A stretch of DNA of 64,000 nucleotides from contig NZ_JACBZT010000001.1 in the NCBI RefSeq assembly GCF_013408985.1, positions 2,728,001 through 2,792,000 on the forward strand, written 5' to 3'. Shown in pieces: positions 45,057 to 52,337 of this stretch. The translations under genes and the position numbers were made by a program. Source of the stretch: Petropleomorpha daqingensis (GTDB taxonomy: Bacteria; Actinomycetota; Actinomycetes; Mycobacteriales; Geodermatophilaceae). The notes under the pieces were generated by a model. The model saw only the letters and a program-made list of their open reading frames with translations. It had not been told where the DNA came from and made no database searches. Numbering within the stretch: position 1 is the first letter of the stretch; the number at the start of each line of letters is the position of its first letter.

Positions 45057-45650
45057 TCAGTCGACGAAGGGGACGTCCCGGGCCGGCAGGGCGGCGGCAT
45101 GCGCGACGACGTGGTCGACCAGGCCGTAGGCCAGCGCCTCCTCGGGGCTGAACCAGCGGTCGCGGTCGGAGTCGCGCTCGATCTGCTCGACCGGCTGCCC
45201 GGAGTGCTGCGCCTGCAGCTCGTTGACCTCCCGCTTGAGCCTGCCGAACAGCTCGGCCTGGATCGCGATGTCGGACTGCGTGCCACCGACCCCGGCCGAG
45301 GGCTGGTGCATCATCACGCGGGTGTGCGGCAGCGCGTAGCGCTTGCCCGGGGTGCCGGCGGTCAGCAGGAACTGGCCCATCGAGGCGGCCATCCCCATGC
45401 CGTAGGTCGCCACGTCGCAGTCGACGAAGCGCATCGTGTCGAACAGGGCCATGCCGGCGCTGACCGAGCCGCCCGGGGAATTGATGTACAGGTGGATGTC
45501 GCGCTTCGGGTCCTCGGCCGCGAGCAGCAGCATCTGCGCAGCCAGGGAATTGGCGATCTCGTCGTCCACCTGCTGGCCGAGGAAGATGATCCGCTCACGG
45601 AGCAGGCGGTCGTAGATGGCGTCGGTCAGGGTGTTCGCGCTGGTGGGCAT
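45057..45650 (-). CDS. clpP: ClpP protease subunit (not next to clpX)
   Basis: The 197-residue protein has the full catalytic set: Ser90 in [14 protein letters not shown], His115 in [13 protein letters not shown], and Asp in [29 protein letters not shown] forms the oxyanion strand. It is close to 200 residues like other ClpP subunits. Actinobacteria usually carry clpP1-clpP2 next to clpX; this copy is alone, with hypothetical and DinB genes as neighbours, so it is likely an additional paralogue. ATG 45650 is preceded by CGGAGGACGG. Confidence 0.93.
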   Translation of the reverse strand: MPTSANTLTDAIYDRLLRERIIFLGQQVDDEIANSLAAQMLLLAAEDPKRDIHLYINSPGGSVSAGMALFDTMRFVDCDVATYGMGMAASMGQFLLTAGTPGKRYALPHTRVMMHQPSAGVGGTQSDIAIQAELFGRLKREVNELQAQHSGQPVEQIERDSDRDRWFSPEEALAYGLVDHVVAHAAALPARDVPFVD

Positions 45651-45789
45651 CGGAATCCGTCCTCCGGGTCGAGTGCTGCGACGACTCCCGGAGTCTGCTC
45701 CGAATGGTCCCGATAATTCTCGGTCGATCCGCCCTTTACGCTTCGTGCTGAATTGTTGCGCCCTCGGCGAAAAGGCATTGACCGGGCGC
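45651..45789 (-). promoter_or_regulatory. clpP upstream region with AT-rich promoter-like stretch and possible ClgR-like site
   Basis: This 139-base gap is the most AT-rich stretch nearby (GATAATTCTCGG, CCCTTTACGC). On the minus strand it contains TTCGCCGAGGGCGCAA (45771-45756), an imperfect version of the actinobacterial ClgR palindrome TTCGC-N-GCGAA, which controls clp genes. An AATTAT -10-like element lies between it and the start codon. The match is imperfect and could be chance. Confidence 0.3.
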
Positions 45790-46296
45790 TCACCAATAGC
45801 CTTTCGCGCCGTCGAGCTGCTCGCGCAGCAGGTCCAGGTGGCCGACGTGCCGGGCGGTCTCCTCGAGCATGTGCTGGAGGATCCAGCGCAGGCTGGCCTG
45901 CCGGAAGGCCGTGTTGGCGGCGACGTCGTCCAGGGACGCGCCCGCGACGATCTCGTTCGAGACGGCGCACTGCGCCGCGTACTCCTCGACCAGCTGCGCG
46001 AGCGGGACGTCGTCCACCACGAAGTCGGCGTCCTCCACGTCGCCGAACTGCGGGTTGACGTCGGCCGGCCGGTCGAGGAAGAGCACCTCGAACCAGCAGT
46101 GCTCGGTCCACCGCAGGTGCGAGACCAGCCCGGCGACGGTCATCCGCGGCGACGTCGGCAGCAGGACGCGGTGCGCGTCGGCCTCGGCGAGGCCCTCGCA
46201 CTTCCAGGGCACGAGCGAGCGCTGCAGGTCGAGCCACCCGACCAGCTGGGTGCGTTCGTCGGCGACGAGGGGTGGTCGGCTGCGGGGCTGGGTCAT
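45790..46296 (-). CDS. DinB superfamily (DUF664-type) protein
   Basis: The 168-residue four-helix protein reads as a mycothiol/bacillithiol-dependent DinB-like protein: [76 protein letters not shown]. Candidate metal ligands are His in [10 protein letters not shown] and the pair [14 protein letters not shown] near the C-terminus. DUF664 members are thiol-dependent S-transferases or detoxification enzymes in several actinobacteria and bacilli. ATG 46296 is used; an upstream ATG at 46317 has no better ribosome site. Confidence 0.88.
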   Translation of the reverse strand: MTQPRSRPPLVADERTQLVGWLDLQRSLVPWKCEGLAEADAHRVLLPTSPRMTVAGLVSHLRWTEHCWFEVLFLDRPADVNPQFGDVEDADFVVDDVPLAQLVEEYAAQCAVSNEIVAGASLDDVAANTAFRQASLRWILQHMLEETARHVGHLDLLREQLDGAKGYW

Positions 46297-46354
46297 GCGG
46301 GCGCAGGGTACGGACATCGGGGTCGGCCGGCGCCGGACCGGGCCCGCGGTCCGC

Positions 46355-47356
46355 TCAGGGCAGTCCGACCGCTCCGGCCACGCCGGCGACGGTGCCGCCG
46401 ACCTGCTGCGCCACCGGCGCGGCGGCCTGGGCGACCGGGGCTGCGGCCTGGGCGACCGGGGCGACCGCCTGGGCGGCGGGCGGGGTCACGGGCGCGGCGG
46501 CCTGCGCGGCCTGCTGCGCCACCGGAGCGGCGGCCCGCGCGACCGGCGCGGTGACCGGGGCGACGGCTTGCTCGACGGGTTGCGTCACCGGGGCGACCGC
46601 CTGCTCGAGGGGCTGGGTGATCGGCTCGGTCACCGGCTGCACGACCGGCGCGACCGGCTGGGTCACCGGGTCGACGACCGGCGCCACCGGCTCGGTCACC
46701 GGTCCGAGCACGGGACCCGGCGCCGGCTCGCCGCCGGATGGCGTCCCGCCGCCCGAGGGGGTCCCGCCGCCCGAGGGGGTCCCACCTCCGGACGGCGTCC
46801 CACCCCTGGAGCCGAGCGAGCCACCGGATCCACCGGATCCGACCGAGCCTCCCGAGCCCCCGGAGCCCGGCGACGAGACCGAGCCGGGGGAGGAGCCCGA
46901 GCCGCCACCGGCCGGGACCGCGCTCGACCCGCCCGGGGAGGCCCCGCTGGGTCCGCCGGAGGCCGACGACGTCGTCCCGCCGGACAGGCCGGTGAGCAGG
47001 CCGGTCAGCACTCCGCCGCAGGACGAGCAGGAGCCGGACCCCCCGCCGCTCGGGCTGAGCATCGCGACCAGGTCCAGGGTCCCGTCCGTGGTCGTCGAAC
47101 CGGACGACGCCGGTGGCTGTCCCGACGACCCGCCGCCCGGGGCAGCCGTGGCCGGCCGCCCGTGGTCCGGCGACGGGCCGATCGCGAAGGAGCCATCGGG
47201 CGGGGACGCCGCACCCGACAGGAAGATCGCGGCGAGCGCACCTGCGGTCAGCGCGGTGCTCGCGCCGAGCAGGGGAGCGACCGCTCGTTCGGTGGGCCAG
47301 ACCCGGTGCCGGCCGCGCGGCGGCTCGACCCTGTGCTTCCCCTGGTACTGCGACAT
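46355..47356 (-). CDS. membrane-anchored low-complexity surface protein (GS and PV repeats)
   Basis: The 333-residue protein starts at ATG 47356 with CAGGAG upstream. A cytoplasmic basic leader (about 20 residues) and one hydrophobic segment (LLGASTALTAGALAAIFLSGAA) precede a secreted-looking part. That part holds a Ser/Gly region with a CSSC pair, hexapeptide repeats GTPSGG, and a long repeat region of PVxxPV/APVxQ type (VTEPVAPVVDPVTQPVAPVV at 46640-46700) ending QQVGGTVAGVAGAVGLP. It probably spans or decorates the cell wall. No enzymatic domain is visible. It is divergent from the ABC exporter operon. Confidence 0.75.
   Translation of the reverse strand: MSQYQGKHRVEPPRGRHRVWPTERAVAPLLGASTALTAGALAAIFLSGAASPPDGSFAIGPSPDHGRPATAAPGGGSSGQPPASSGSTTTDGTLDLVAMLSPSGGGSGSCSSCGGVLTGLLTGLSGGTTSSASGGPSGASPGGSSAVPAGGGSGSSPGSVSSPGSGGSGGSVGSGGSGGSLGSRGGTPSGGGTPSGGGTPSGGGTPSGGEPAPGPVLGPVTEPVAPVVDPVTQPVAPVVQPVTEPITQPLEQAVAPVTQPVEQAVAPVTAPVARAAAPVAQQAAQAAAPVTPPAAQAVAPVAQAAAPVAQAAAPVAQQVGGTVAGVAGAVGLP
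46743..46796. repeat. 18-bp tandem repeats inside the GS/PV-repeat gene
   Basis: Two exact copies of an 18-base unit (46743-46760 and 46761-46778, GTCCCGCCGCCCGAGGGG) are followed by a diverged third copy (46779-46796). On the coding minus strand they encode GTPSGG repeats. Copy number is likely to vary between strains by slippage. Confidence 0.85.
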
Positions 47357-47558
47357 GCACGCTCCTGAAACGACGGCCGACGCCCGGCGCGAGCCGGGCA
47401 CTGGTCCCCCCCGTCGGATCGCGAGAGTTCCCCGAGGCGGCGTCCCCAAACGACACGCCGGTCCGGGCGTGTCCCGCGGGGTCGCGCGGCGGGGGGCGCC
47501 CGGCGGTGTGTTCGCGCTAACATCCCGCCGGCGCAGCACGCGGGGGCGGAGGGCTGGG

Positions 47559-48470
47559 ATGACGCAGGGGACGCTGCACGCGCTCGACGCCCGCACCACC
47601 CGACCGGCCGAGTTCGGCCGCGACGCGCTCATCGTCTGCGACAACCTGGTGCGCATCTACCGCACCGAAGCCGTCGAGGTGCAGGCGCTGCAGGGTCTGG
47701 ACCTCCTCGTCGACGCCGGCGAGATGGTCGCGATCGTCGGCGCCTCGGGGTCGGGAAAGTCGACGCTGCTCGCCGTCCTCTCCGGGCAGGACGAGCCGAC
47801 CGCGGGCCGGGTGCGGGTGGGGCGGTGGGACCTCGCCGCGATGTCCCGGCGCGACCTGGTCGACTACCGCCGGAACACCGTCGGGTTCGTCTGGCAGCAG
47901 GCGGCCCGCAACCTGGTGCCCTACCTCAGCGCCTGGCGCAACGTCGAGGTGCCGCTCGCGCTGGCCGGCGTCGGTCGCAGGAACCGCGCCGCGCGGATCG
48001 GCGAGCTGCTGGACCTGCTCGGCGTTCCCGACGTCGCCGACCGCCGTCCCGGCGAGCTCTCCGGAGGCGAGCAGCAGCGCGTGGCGATCGCCGTCGCCCT
48101 CGCCAACCACCCGGAGGTCCTCTTCGCCGACGAGCCCACCGGCGAGCTGGACTCCGCCACCACCGACGAGGTGTTCGCCGCACTCCGCGAGGTCAACCGC
48201 GCGCTCGGCACGACGGTCGTCGTCGTCACCCACGACGACGCGGTCTCCGGCCGGGTGGAGCGGACGGTGGCCATCCGCGACGGGCGGACGTCGACGGAGG
48301 TGCTGCGCCGTCCCGACGAGGGGAGCAGCACCGCCGAGGAGTACGCGGTGATGGACCGCGCGGGCCGGGTGCAGGTCCCGAAGGAGTACCGCGAGGCGCT
48401 GGCGCTCACCCACCGCGTCCGGCTGGCCCTCGAGGCCGACCACGTGGCCGTCCGGCCGGACCGCGGATGA
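47559..48470 (+). CDS. MacB-type ABC transporter ATPase 1
   Basis: The 303-residue protein has Walker A GASGSGKSTLL, Q-loop VWQQAARNLVP, signature LSGGEQQR, Walker B VLFADEPTGELD and switch His in VTHDD. This is the LolD/MacB class that works with FtsX-like permeases. It is longer than usual at the C-terminus by about 60 residues (EYAVMDRAGRVQVPKEYREAL, which resembles an AbrB/PemI-like swapped-hairpin strand). CGGAGG precedes the ATG; TAACAT at 47518-47523 is a plausible -10. Its stop overlaps the second ATPase (ATGA). Confidence 0.92.
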   Translation: MTQGTLHALDARTTRPAEFGRDALIVCDNLVRIYRTEAVEVQALQGLDLLVDAGEMVAIVGASGSGKSTLLAVLSGQDEPTAGRVRVGRWDLAAMSRRDLVDYRRNTVGFVWQQAARNLVPYLSAWRNVEVPLALAGVGRRNRAARIGELLDLLGVPDVADRRPGELSGGEQQRVAIAVALANHPEVLFADEPTGELDSATTDEVFAALREVNRALGTTVVVVTHDDAVSGRVERTVAIRDGRTSTEVLRRPDEGSSTAEEYAVMDRAGRVQVPKEYREALALTHRVRLALEADHVAVRPDRG

Positions 48471-49147
48471 GCGCTCCGCTGGTGTCGGTGCGCGGCCTGC
48501 GCCGCACCTACGGCCGAGGGCGTACCCGGGTGCACGCGCTGCGGGACGCGGAGTTCGACGTCGCCCCCGGCGAACTGGTCGCCGTGGTCGGACGGTCGGG
48601 CTCGGGCAAGACGACGCTGCTCAACGTCGTCGGGGGTCTCGACCGGCCCGACGACGGCACGGTCACGGTGGCCGGTACCGAGGTGACCGGGCTGGACGAC
48701 GACGGGCTCGCCCGGCTGCGCAGGGACGTCGTCGCCTACGTGTTCCAGACGTTCGGGCTGATCCCGGTGCTTTCGGCGGCGGAGAACGTCGGCGTCCCGC
48801 TGCGGCTGCGGGGGCTGCCGACCGCCGAGCGCGAGCGGCGGGTGGCGTTGCTGCTGCGCCTGGTCGGGCTCGAGGAGCACGCCGGCCAGCGGCCGGCCGA
48901 GCTCTCCGGCGGTCAGCAGCAGCGGGTGGCCATCGCCCGCGCCCTGGCCGGCTCGCCACGGCTGCTGCTCGCCGACGAGCCGACCGGCCAGCTCGACAGC
49001 GAGACCGGCCTCGCGGTCATGGCGCTCCTCCGCGCTCTCGTGGAGTCCGAGGGCGTGACGGCGATCGTGGCCACCCACGACCCGGTGCTCATCGCGCTCG
49101 CCGACCGGGCACTGCACATCGAGGATGGCCGGCTGGTGGGCCCATGA
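48467..49147 (+). CDS. MacB-type ABC transporter ATPase 2
   Basis: The 226-residue protein is a standard-size LolD/FtsE-class ATPase: GRSGSGKTTLLNVVGGLDRPDDG (about 40-62), Q-loop VFQTFGLIPVL, signature LSGGQQQRVAIARAL, Walker B LLLADEPTGQLD and VATHDP. It overlaps the first ATPase gene by 4 bases. Its stop is 7 bases before the first permease start. Two different ATPases with two different large permeases suggest a heteromeric complex. Confidence 0.94.
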   Translation: MSAPLVSVRGLRRTYGRGRTRVHALRDAEFDVAPGELVAVVGRSGSGKTTLLNVVGGLDRPDDGTVTVAGTEVTGLDDDGLARLRRDVVAYVFQTFGLIPVLSAAENVGVPLRLRGLPTAERERRVALLLRLVGLEEHAGQRPAELSGGQQQRVAIARALAGSPRLLLADEPTGQLDSETGLAVMALLRALVESEGVTAIVATHDPVLIALADRALHIEDGRLVGP

Positions 49148-49154
49148 GCGCGTG

Positions 49155-52100
49155 ATGGTCCGCACGCTGCCGTTCCTGCTCCGGCGCAGCCGCGCCCAGG
49201 TCCGGATGCTGCTCGCCGTCCTCGCGGTGGTCGTCGTGGGGACGACGCTCGCCGGTGCCTCCACGCTCCTGCTGACCTCCGGCCGCGAGCAGGCGAGCGC
49301 CGCCGCGCTGCGGGACGTCCCCGCCGAGGACCGGACGGCGCAGGTCCTGCTCACCGACGTCGACGCCGACCCGCGGGAGGCCGTCGGCACCGCCACCCGG
49401 GTGCTCACCGACGCGCTCGATCCCCTCCCGGTGACCGCGTCGACCTGGACGAGCTCCACGATGCGCGAGCTCCCGGCCGACGCCGGCGGCGAGCGGCGGC
49501 TGGGCTACCTGGCCGGGATCTCCGACCTGGCCGATCACGCCACCCTCGTGTCCGGCCGGTGGCCGGTGGCCGGCGCCGATCCCGTGGAGACCGCGGTCCC
49601 GTCGTCGGCCGCCGAGCGGCTGGGGATCGGGCCGGGTGACCGGCTGGACCTCGCACCCGGTCCGGACCCGGCCGACGCCCGGGCCCAGGCCGCACCGGTG
49701 TCCGTCCTGGTCGTCGGCACCTTCTCCCCGACCGGCGGCGACCCGGCGTGGGACCGCGACCTGCTGGCCGGGCGCGGGTGGACCGCGCAGTACGTGATCG
49801 GCGCGTTCGGGCGCCTCTCGCTACCGGCCTACGGCCCCTTCGCCGTCGCCCCCGAGGCGCTCCTCGGCGGGAACCTCGGTATCCGTCGGGTCGAGGTGAT
49901 CGCGTCCCCAGACGTCACCGGGGCGTCGCCGGGCACGCTGGACCGGGTCGCCGCCCGGCTGGCCGGGGCGCAGCGGGAGATGGAGACCGCACTCGGGGAC
50001 CGCGCGGAGTCCGCGCCCCTGGACGCGCCGCTGGTCCGCACCCTCGACCGGATCGCCGGCCAGCAGGCGGTGACCAGGTCCGGGGTCCTCGCGGTCACCC
50101 TGCTCGGGCTGGCGCTGACCGCGGCCGCCCTCGACCTGGCCGGCCGGCTGGTCGCCGCGCGCCGCGAGCAGGAGCGGCACCTGCTCACCGCCCGCGGCGC
50201 CGCGCGCCGTCAGCTCGTGGGGCAGGCCGCGGCCGAGGGAACGGTCCTCGCCCTGCTGGCGGCGGCCGTGGCGGTCCCCCTCGCCGTCGTCGGGTACCGG
50301 CTGCTGGTCGGCCTGCCCGCACCTGCCGCCGCCGGCCTGGACGGACCGACCGCGATCCGGCCGGCGGTGGTCGTCGCCGCCGCGGTCACCGCCCTGGCGC
50401 TGGCCGCCGTCTGGACGGTCCCGGTCCTGCGGCCGGCGCGCCCCGGCCGGCGCAGCAGGCGGGGCGCGCTCGCGCGGTCCGGTGCCGACGTGCTGCTCGT
50501 CGGGCTCGCCGTCGTCGGTTACCTGCAGCTCGGCGGCGGCCCGCTCGGCGCCGGGGCCGACGTGGCGGTGGTCGTCGTCCCGCTGCTGTGCCTGGCCGCC
50601 GGCGCGGCCCTCGCGCAGCGGGCGCTGCCGGTGGTCGCGTCCGTCGCCGAGCGGCGCGCCGCCCGCGCGCGCGGGCTGGTGCTGCCGGTGGCGGCCTGGG
50701 AGGTGGCGCGCCGGCCGGCGGCGACCGGTGCCGCGTTCCTCGTCGTGCTGGCCACCGCGGCGGCCACCTTCGCCGTCGCCACCAGCAGCACCTGGCAGAC
50801 GTCGCAGGCGGCGCAGTCCCTCGCCCGGGTGGGCGCCGACCTCGCCGTCCCCGCGGCCGGGCAGTCCCCGCTGGCCGAGAGCGCCGCCGTCCGCGCGGCC
50901 ACCGGGGGACGGGTGACGCCGGTGATCCGCCGTCCGGTCGCCCTGGGCAGCCTGGTGGGCACCGGGACCGGCGGGGACGCGACGACGACCCTGCTGGCGC
51001 TGGACACCCGGAGGTCGGGGGACCTGCTGCCCGGGGTGCGCGCCGGTGCGCTCGCCCCCGACGCCCGCCGCGGCGGCCTCCACCTGCCCGCGGGTGCGGG
51101 GTCCGTCACGGTTCGGGGCTCGACCGACGCCGGAGCGCTGAGCGCCCGGCCGACGCTGGTGGTCGAGGACCCGGCGGGCACCCGCGTCCCGCTCACCGGG
51201 GACGACGTCCCGCTCGACGGCCGCGACCACCCGGTCGCGCTGCGGGATCCGGCCGGTGCGCCGGTCGCGGCCGGCGTCGAGCTCACCGTCGTCGCGGTGC
51301 AGCTGGACGTCCAGCTGCTCGACGGCACCCAGGCCGTCTCCGGCGTCGTGGCCGGCGTCGCCCTCACGCTGCGGATCGGGGGCGCGGACGGCGCACCGGG
51401 CACGTGGCGGGCCGGCACCGCGGGGGACGACGTGCTGCTGAGCCCGACGTCCGACGTCGCCGTCAGCGCGGGGACGGCGACGGTCGACCTCGCCGTCGAC
51501 GTGCCGCTCGAGGCCGTCGAGTACGGACCCGCCCCGCTGCTGGTGACCGCGTACGAAGCTCCCGGGACGCTGCCCGTCGTGCTCTCCGCCGACCTCGCCG
51601 AGGCCGGCGGATTCCGGCGCGGCACGCAGCTGAGCCTCGCCGTCGGGACGGCCTCGCTGACGGCGGTCGTCGCCGGCGTCGTGCCGTACGTGCCGTCGTC
51701 GCCGGGTGGTCCGGCGCTGATCGCCGACAGCGACGCGCTGTCGCGGATGCTGCTCGCCGCGGGGCAGCCCCAGCCGCTCCCGGAACGGTGGTTCGCCTCG
51801 GCCGTGGCCGACCCGACGGGCGCGGTCGCCCGGCTGGCCGAGGCCGGCCTGCGCGGCGCCGTCACCCGCGCCGGGCTGACCGCCGACCTGGAACGCGGGG
51901 CCACGCGGATCGCCGTGCCGCTCGCGCTGGGTCTGCTGCCGCTCGCCGCCGCGGTGCTGGTGCTGGCCGGCGCCGCGCTGCACGCCGCGGCCACCCGCGA
52001 GACGCGGGCCGGGTACGTCGCGCGGCTGCAGGCGCTGGGCGCCCCACGGCGCGCCGTCCGGGCGGGGCTGCTGCTGGAGTCGTCCGCGGTCTCCGCGCTG

Positions 52101-52337
52101 TCGGTGCTGCTGGGGGTCGCCGTCGGTGCGCTCGCCGCGGTGCTGCTCGCCGGGTGGCTCACCTCGTCGGACACCGGCGCGGCGCCGGTGCCCGCGCCGG
52201 TCGTCCAGTGGCCGTGGGGTGCGGAGTCGTTGCTCGCCGCCGGCCTGTTCGCGCTCGGCGTCGCGGTCGCCGTCCCGGCCGCCGTCCGGCTGCCGCGCCG
52301 TGCGTCGGCCGGCCTCCTGTCCGACGGTGCGCGGTGA
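49155..52337 (+). CDS. large FtsX-like ABC permease 1
   Basis: The 1060-residue protein has an N-terminal membrane helix (MLLAVLAVVVVGTTLAG), a long extracytoplasmic domain, a central cluster of membrane segments near 300-530 and, after a second extracytoplasmic domain (about 530-890), a final FtsX block near 910-1050 (VPLALGLLPLAAAVLVLAG, LLLGVAVGALAAVLLAGW). This is the double-FtsX layout of actinobacterial macrolide/lipid exporters. ATG 49155 is chosen since it follows the ATPase stop directly. It pairs with the second permease, with which it overlaps by 4 bases (GTGA). Confidence 0.9.
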   Translation: MVRTLPFLLRRSRAQVRMLLAVLAVVVVGTTLAGASTLLLTSGREQASAAALRDVPAEDRTAQVLLTDVDADPREAVGTATRVLTDALDPLPVTASTWTSSTMRELPADAGGERRLGYLAGISDLADHATLVSGRWPVAGADPVETAVPSSAAERLGIGPGDRLDLAPGPDPADARAQAAPVSVLVVGTFSPTGGDPAWDRDLLAGRGWTAQYVIGAFGRLSLPAYGPFAVAPEALLGGNLGIRRVEVIASPDVTGASPGTLDRVAARLAGAQREMETALGDRAESAPLDAPLVRTLDRIAGQQAVTRSGVLAVTLLGLALTAAALDLAGRLVAARREQERHLLTARGAARRQLVGQAAAEGTVLALLAAAVAVPLAVVGYRLLVGLPAPAAAGLDGPTAIRPAVVVAAAVTALALAAVWTVPVLRPARPGRRSRRGALARSGADVLLVGLAVVGYLQLGGGPLGAGADVAVVVVPLLCLAAGAALAQRALPVVASVAERRAARARGLVLPVAAWEVARRPAATGAAFLVVLATAAATFAVATSSTWQTSQAAQSLARVGADLAVPAAGQSPLAESAAVRAATGGRVTPVIRRPVALGSLVGTGTGGDATTTLLALDTRRSGDLLPGVRAGALAPDARRGGLHLPAGAGSVTVRGSTDAGALSARPTLVVEDPAGTRVPLTGDDVPLDGRDHPVALRDPAGAPVAAGVELTVVAVQLDVQLLDGTQAVSGVVAGVALTLRIGGADGAPGTWRAGTAGDDVLLSPTSDVAVSAGTATVDLAVDVPLEAVEYGPAPLLVTAYEAPGTLPVVLSADLAEAGGFRRGTQLSLAVGTASLTAVVAGVVPYVPSSPGGPALIADSDALSRMLLAAGQPQPLPERWFASAVADPTGAVARLAEAGLRGAVTRAGLTADLERGATRIAVPLALGLLPLAAAVLVLAGAALHAAATRETRAGYVARLQALGAPRRAVRAGLLLESSAVSALSVLLGVAVGALAAVLLAGWLTSSDTGAAPVPAPVVQWPWGAESLLAAGLFALGVAVAVPAAVRLPRRASAGLLSDGAR

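Noticed and set aside
46725-46800. Tandem repeats as a possible CRISPR array
   Set aside because: The units are adjacent, 18 bases, without spacers, and encode GTPSGG in a surface protein.
47357-47558. Possible c-di-AMP (ydaO) riboswitch upstream of the GS/PV-repeat gene
   Set aside because: The leader contains a neat GC hairpin (GCCCGGCGCGAGCCGGGC) but not the conserved blocks of that riboswitch.
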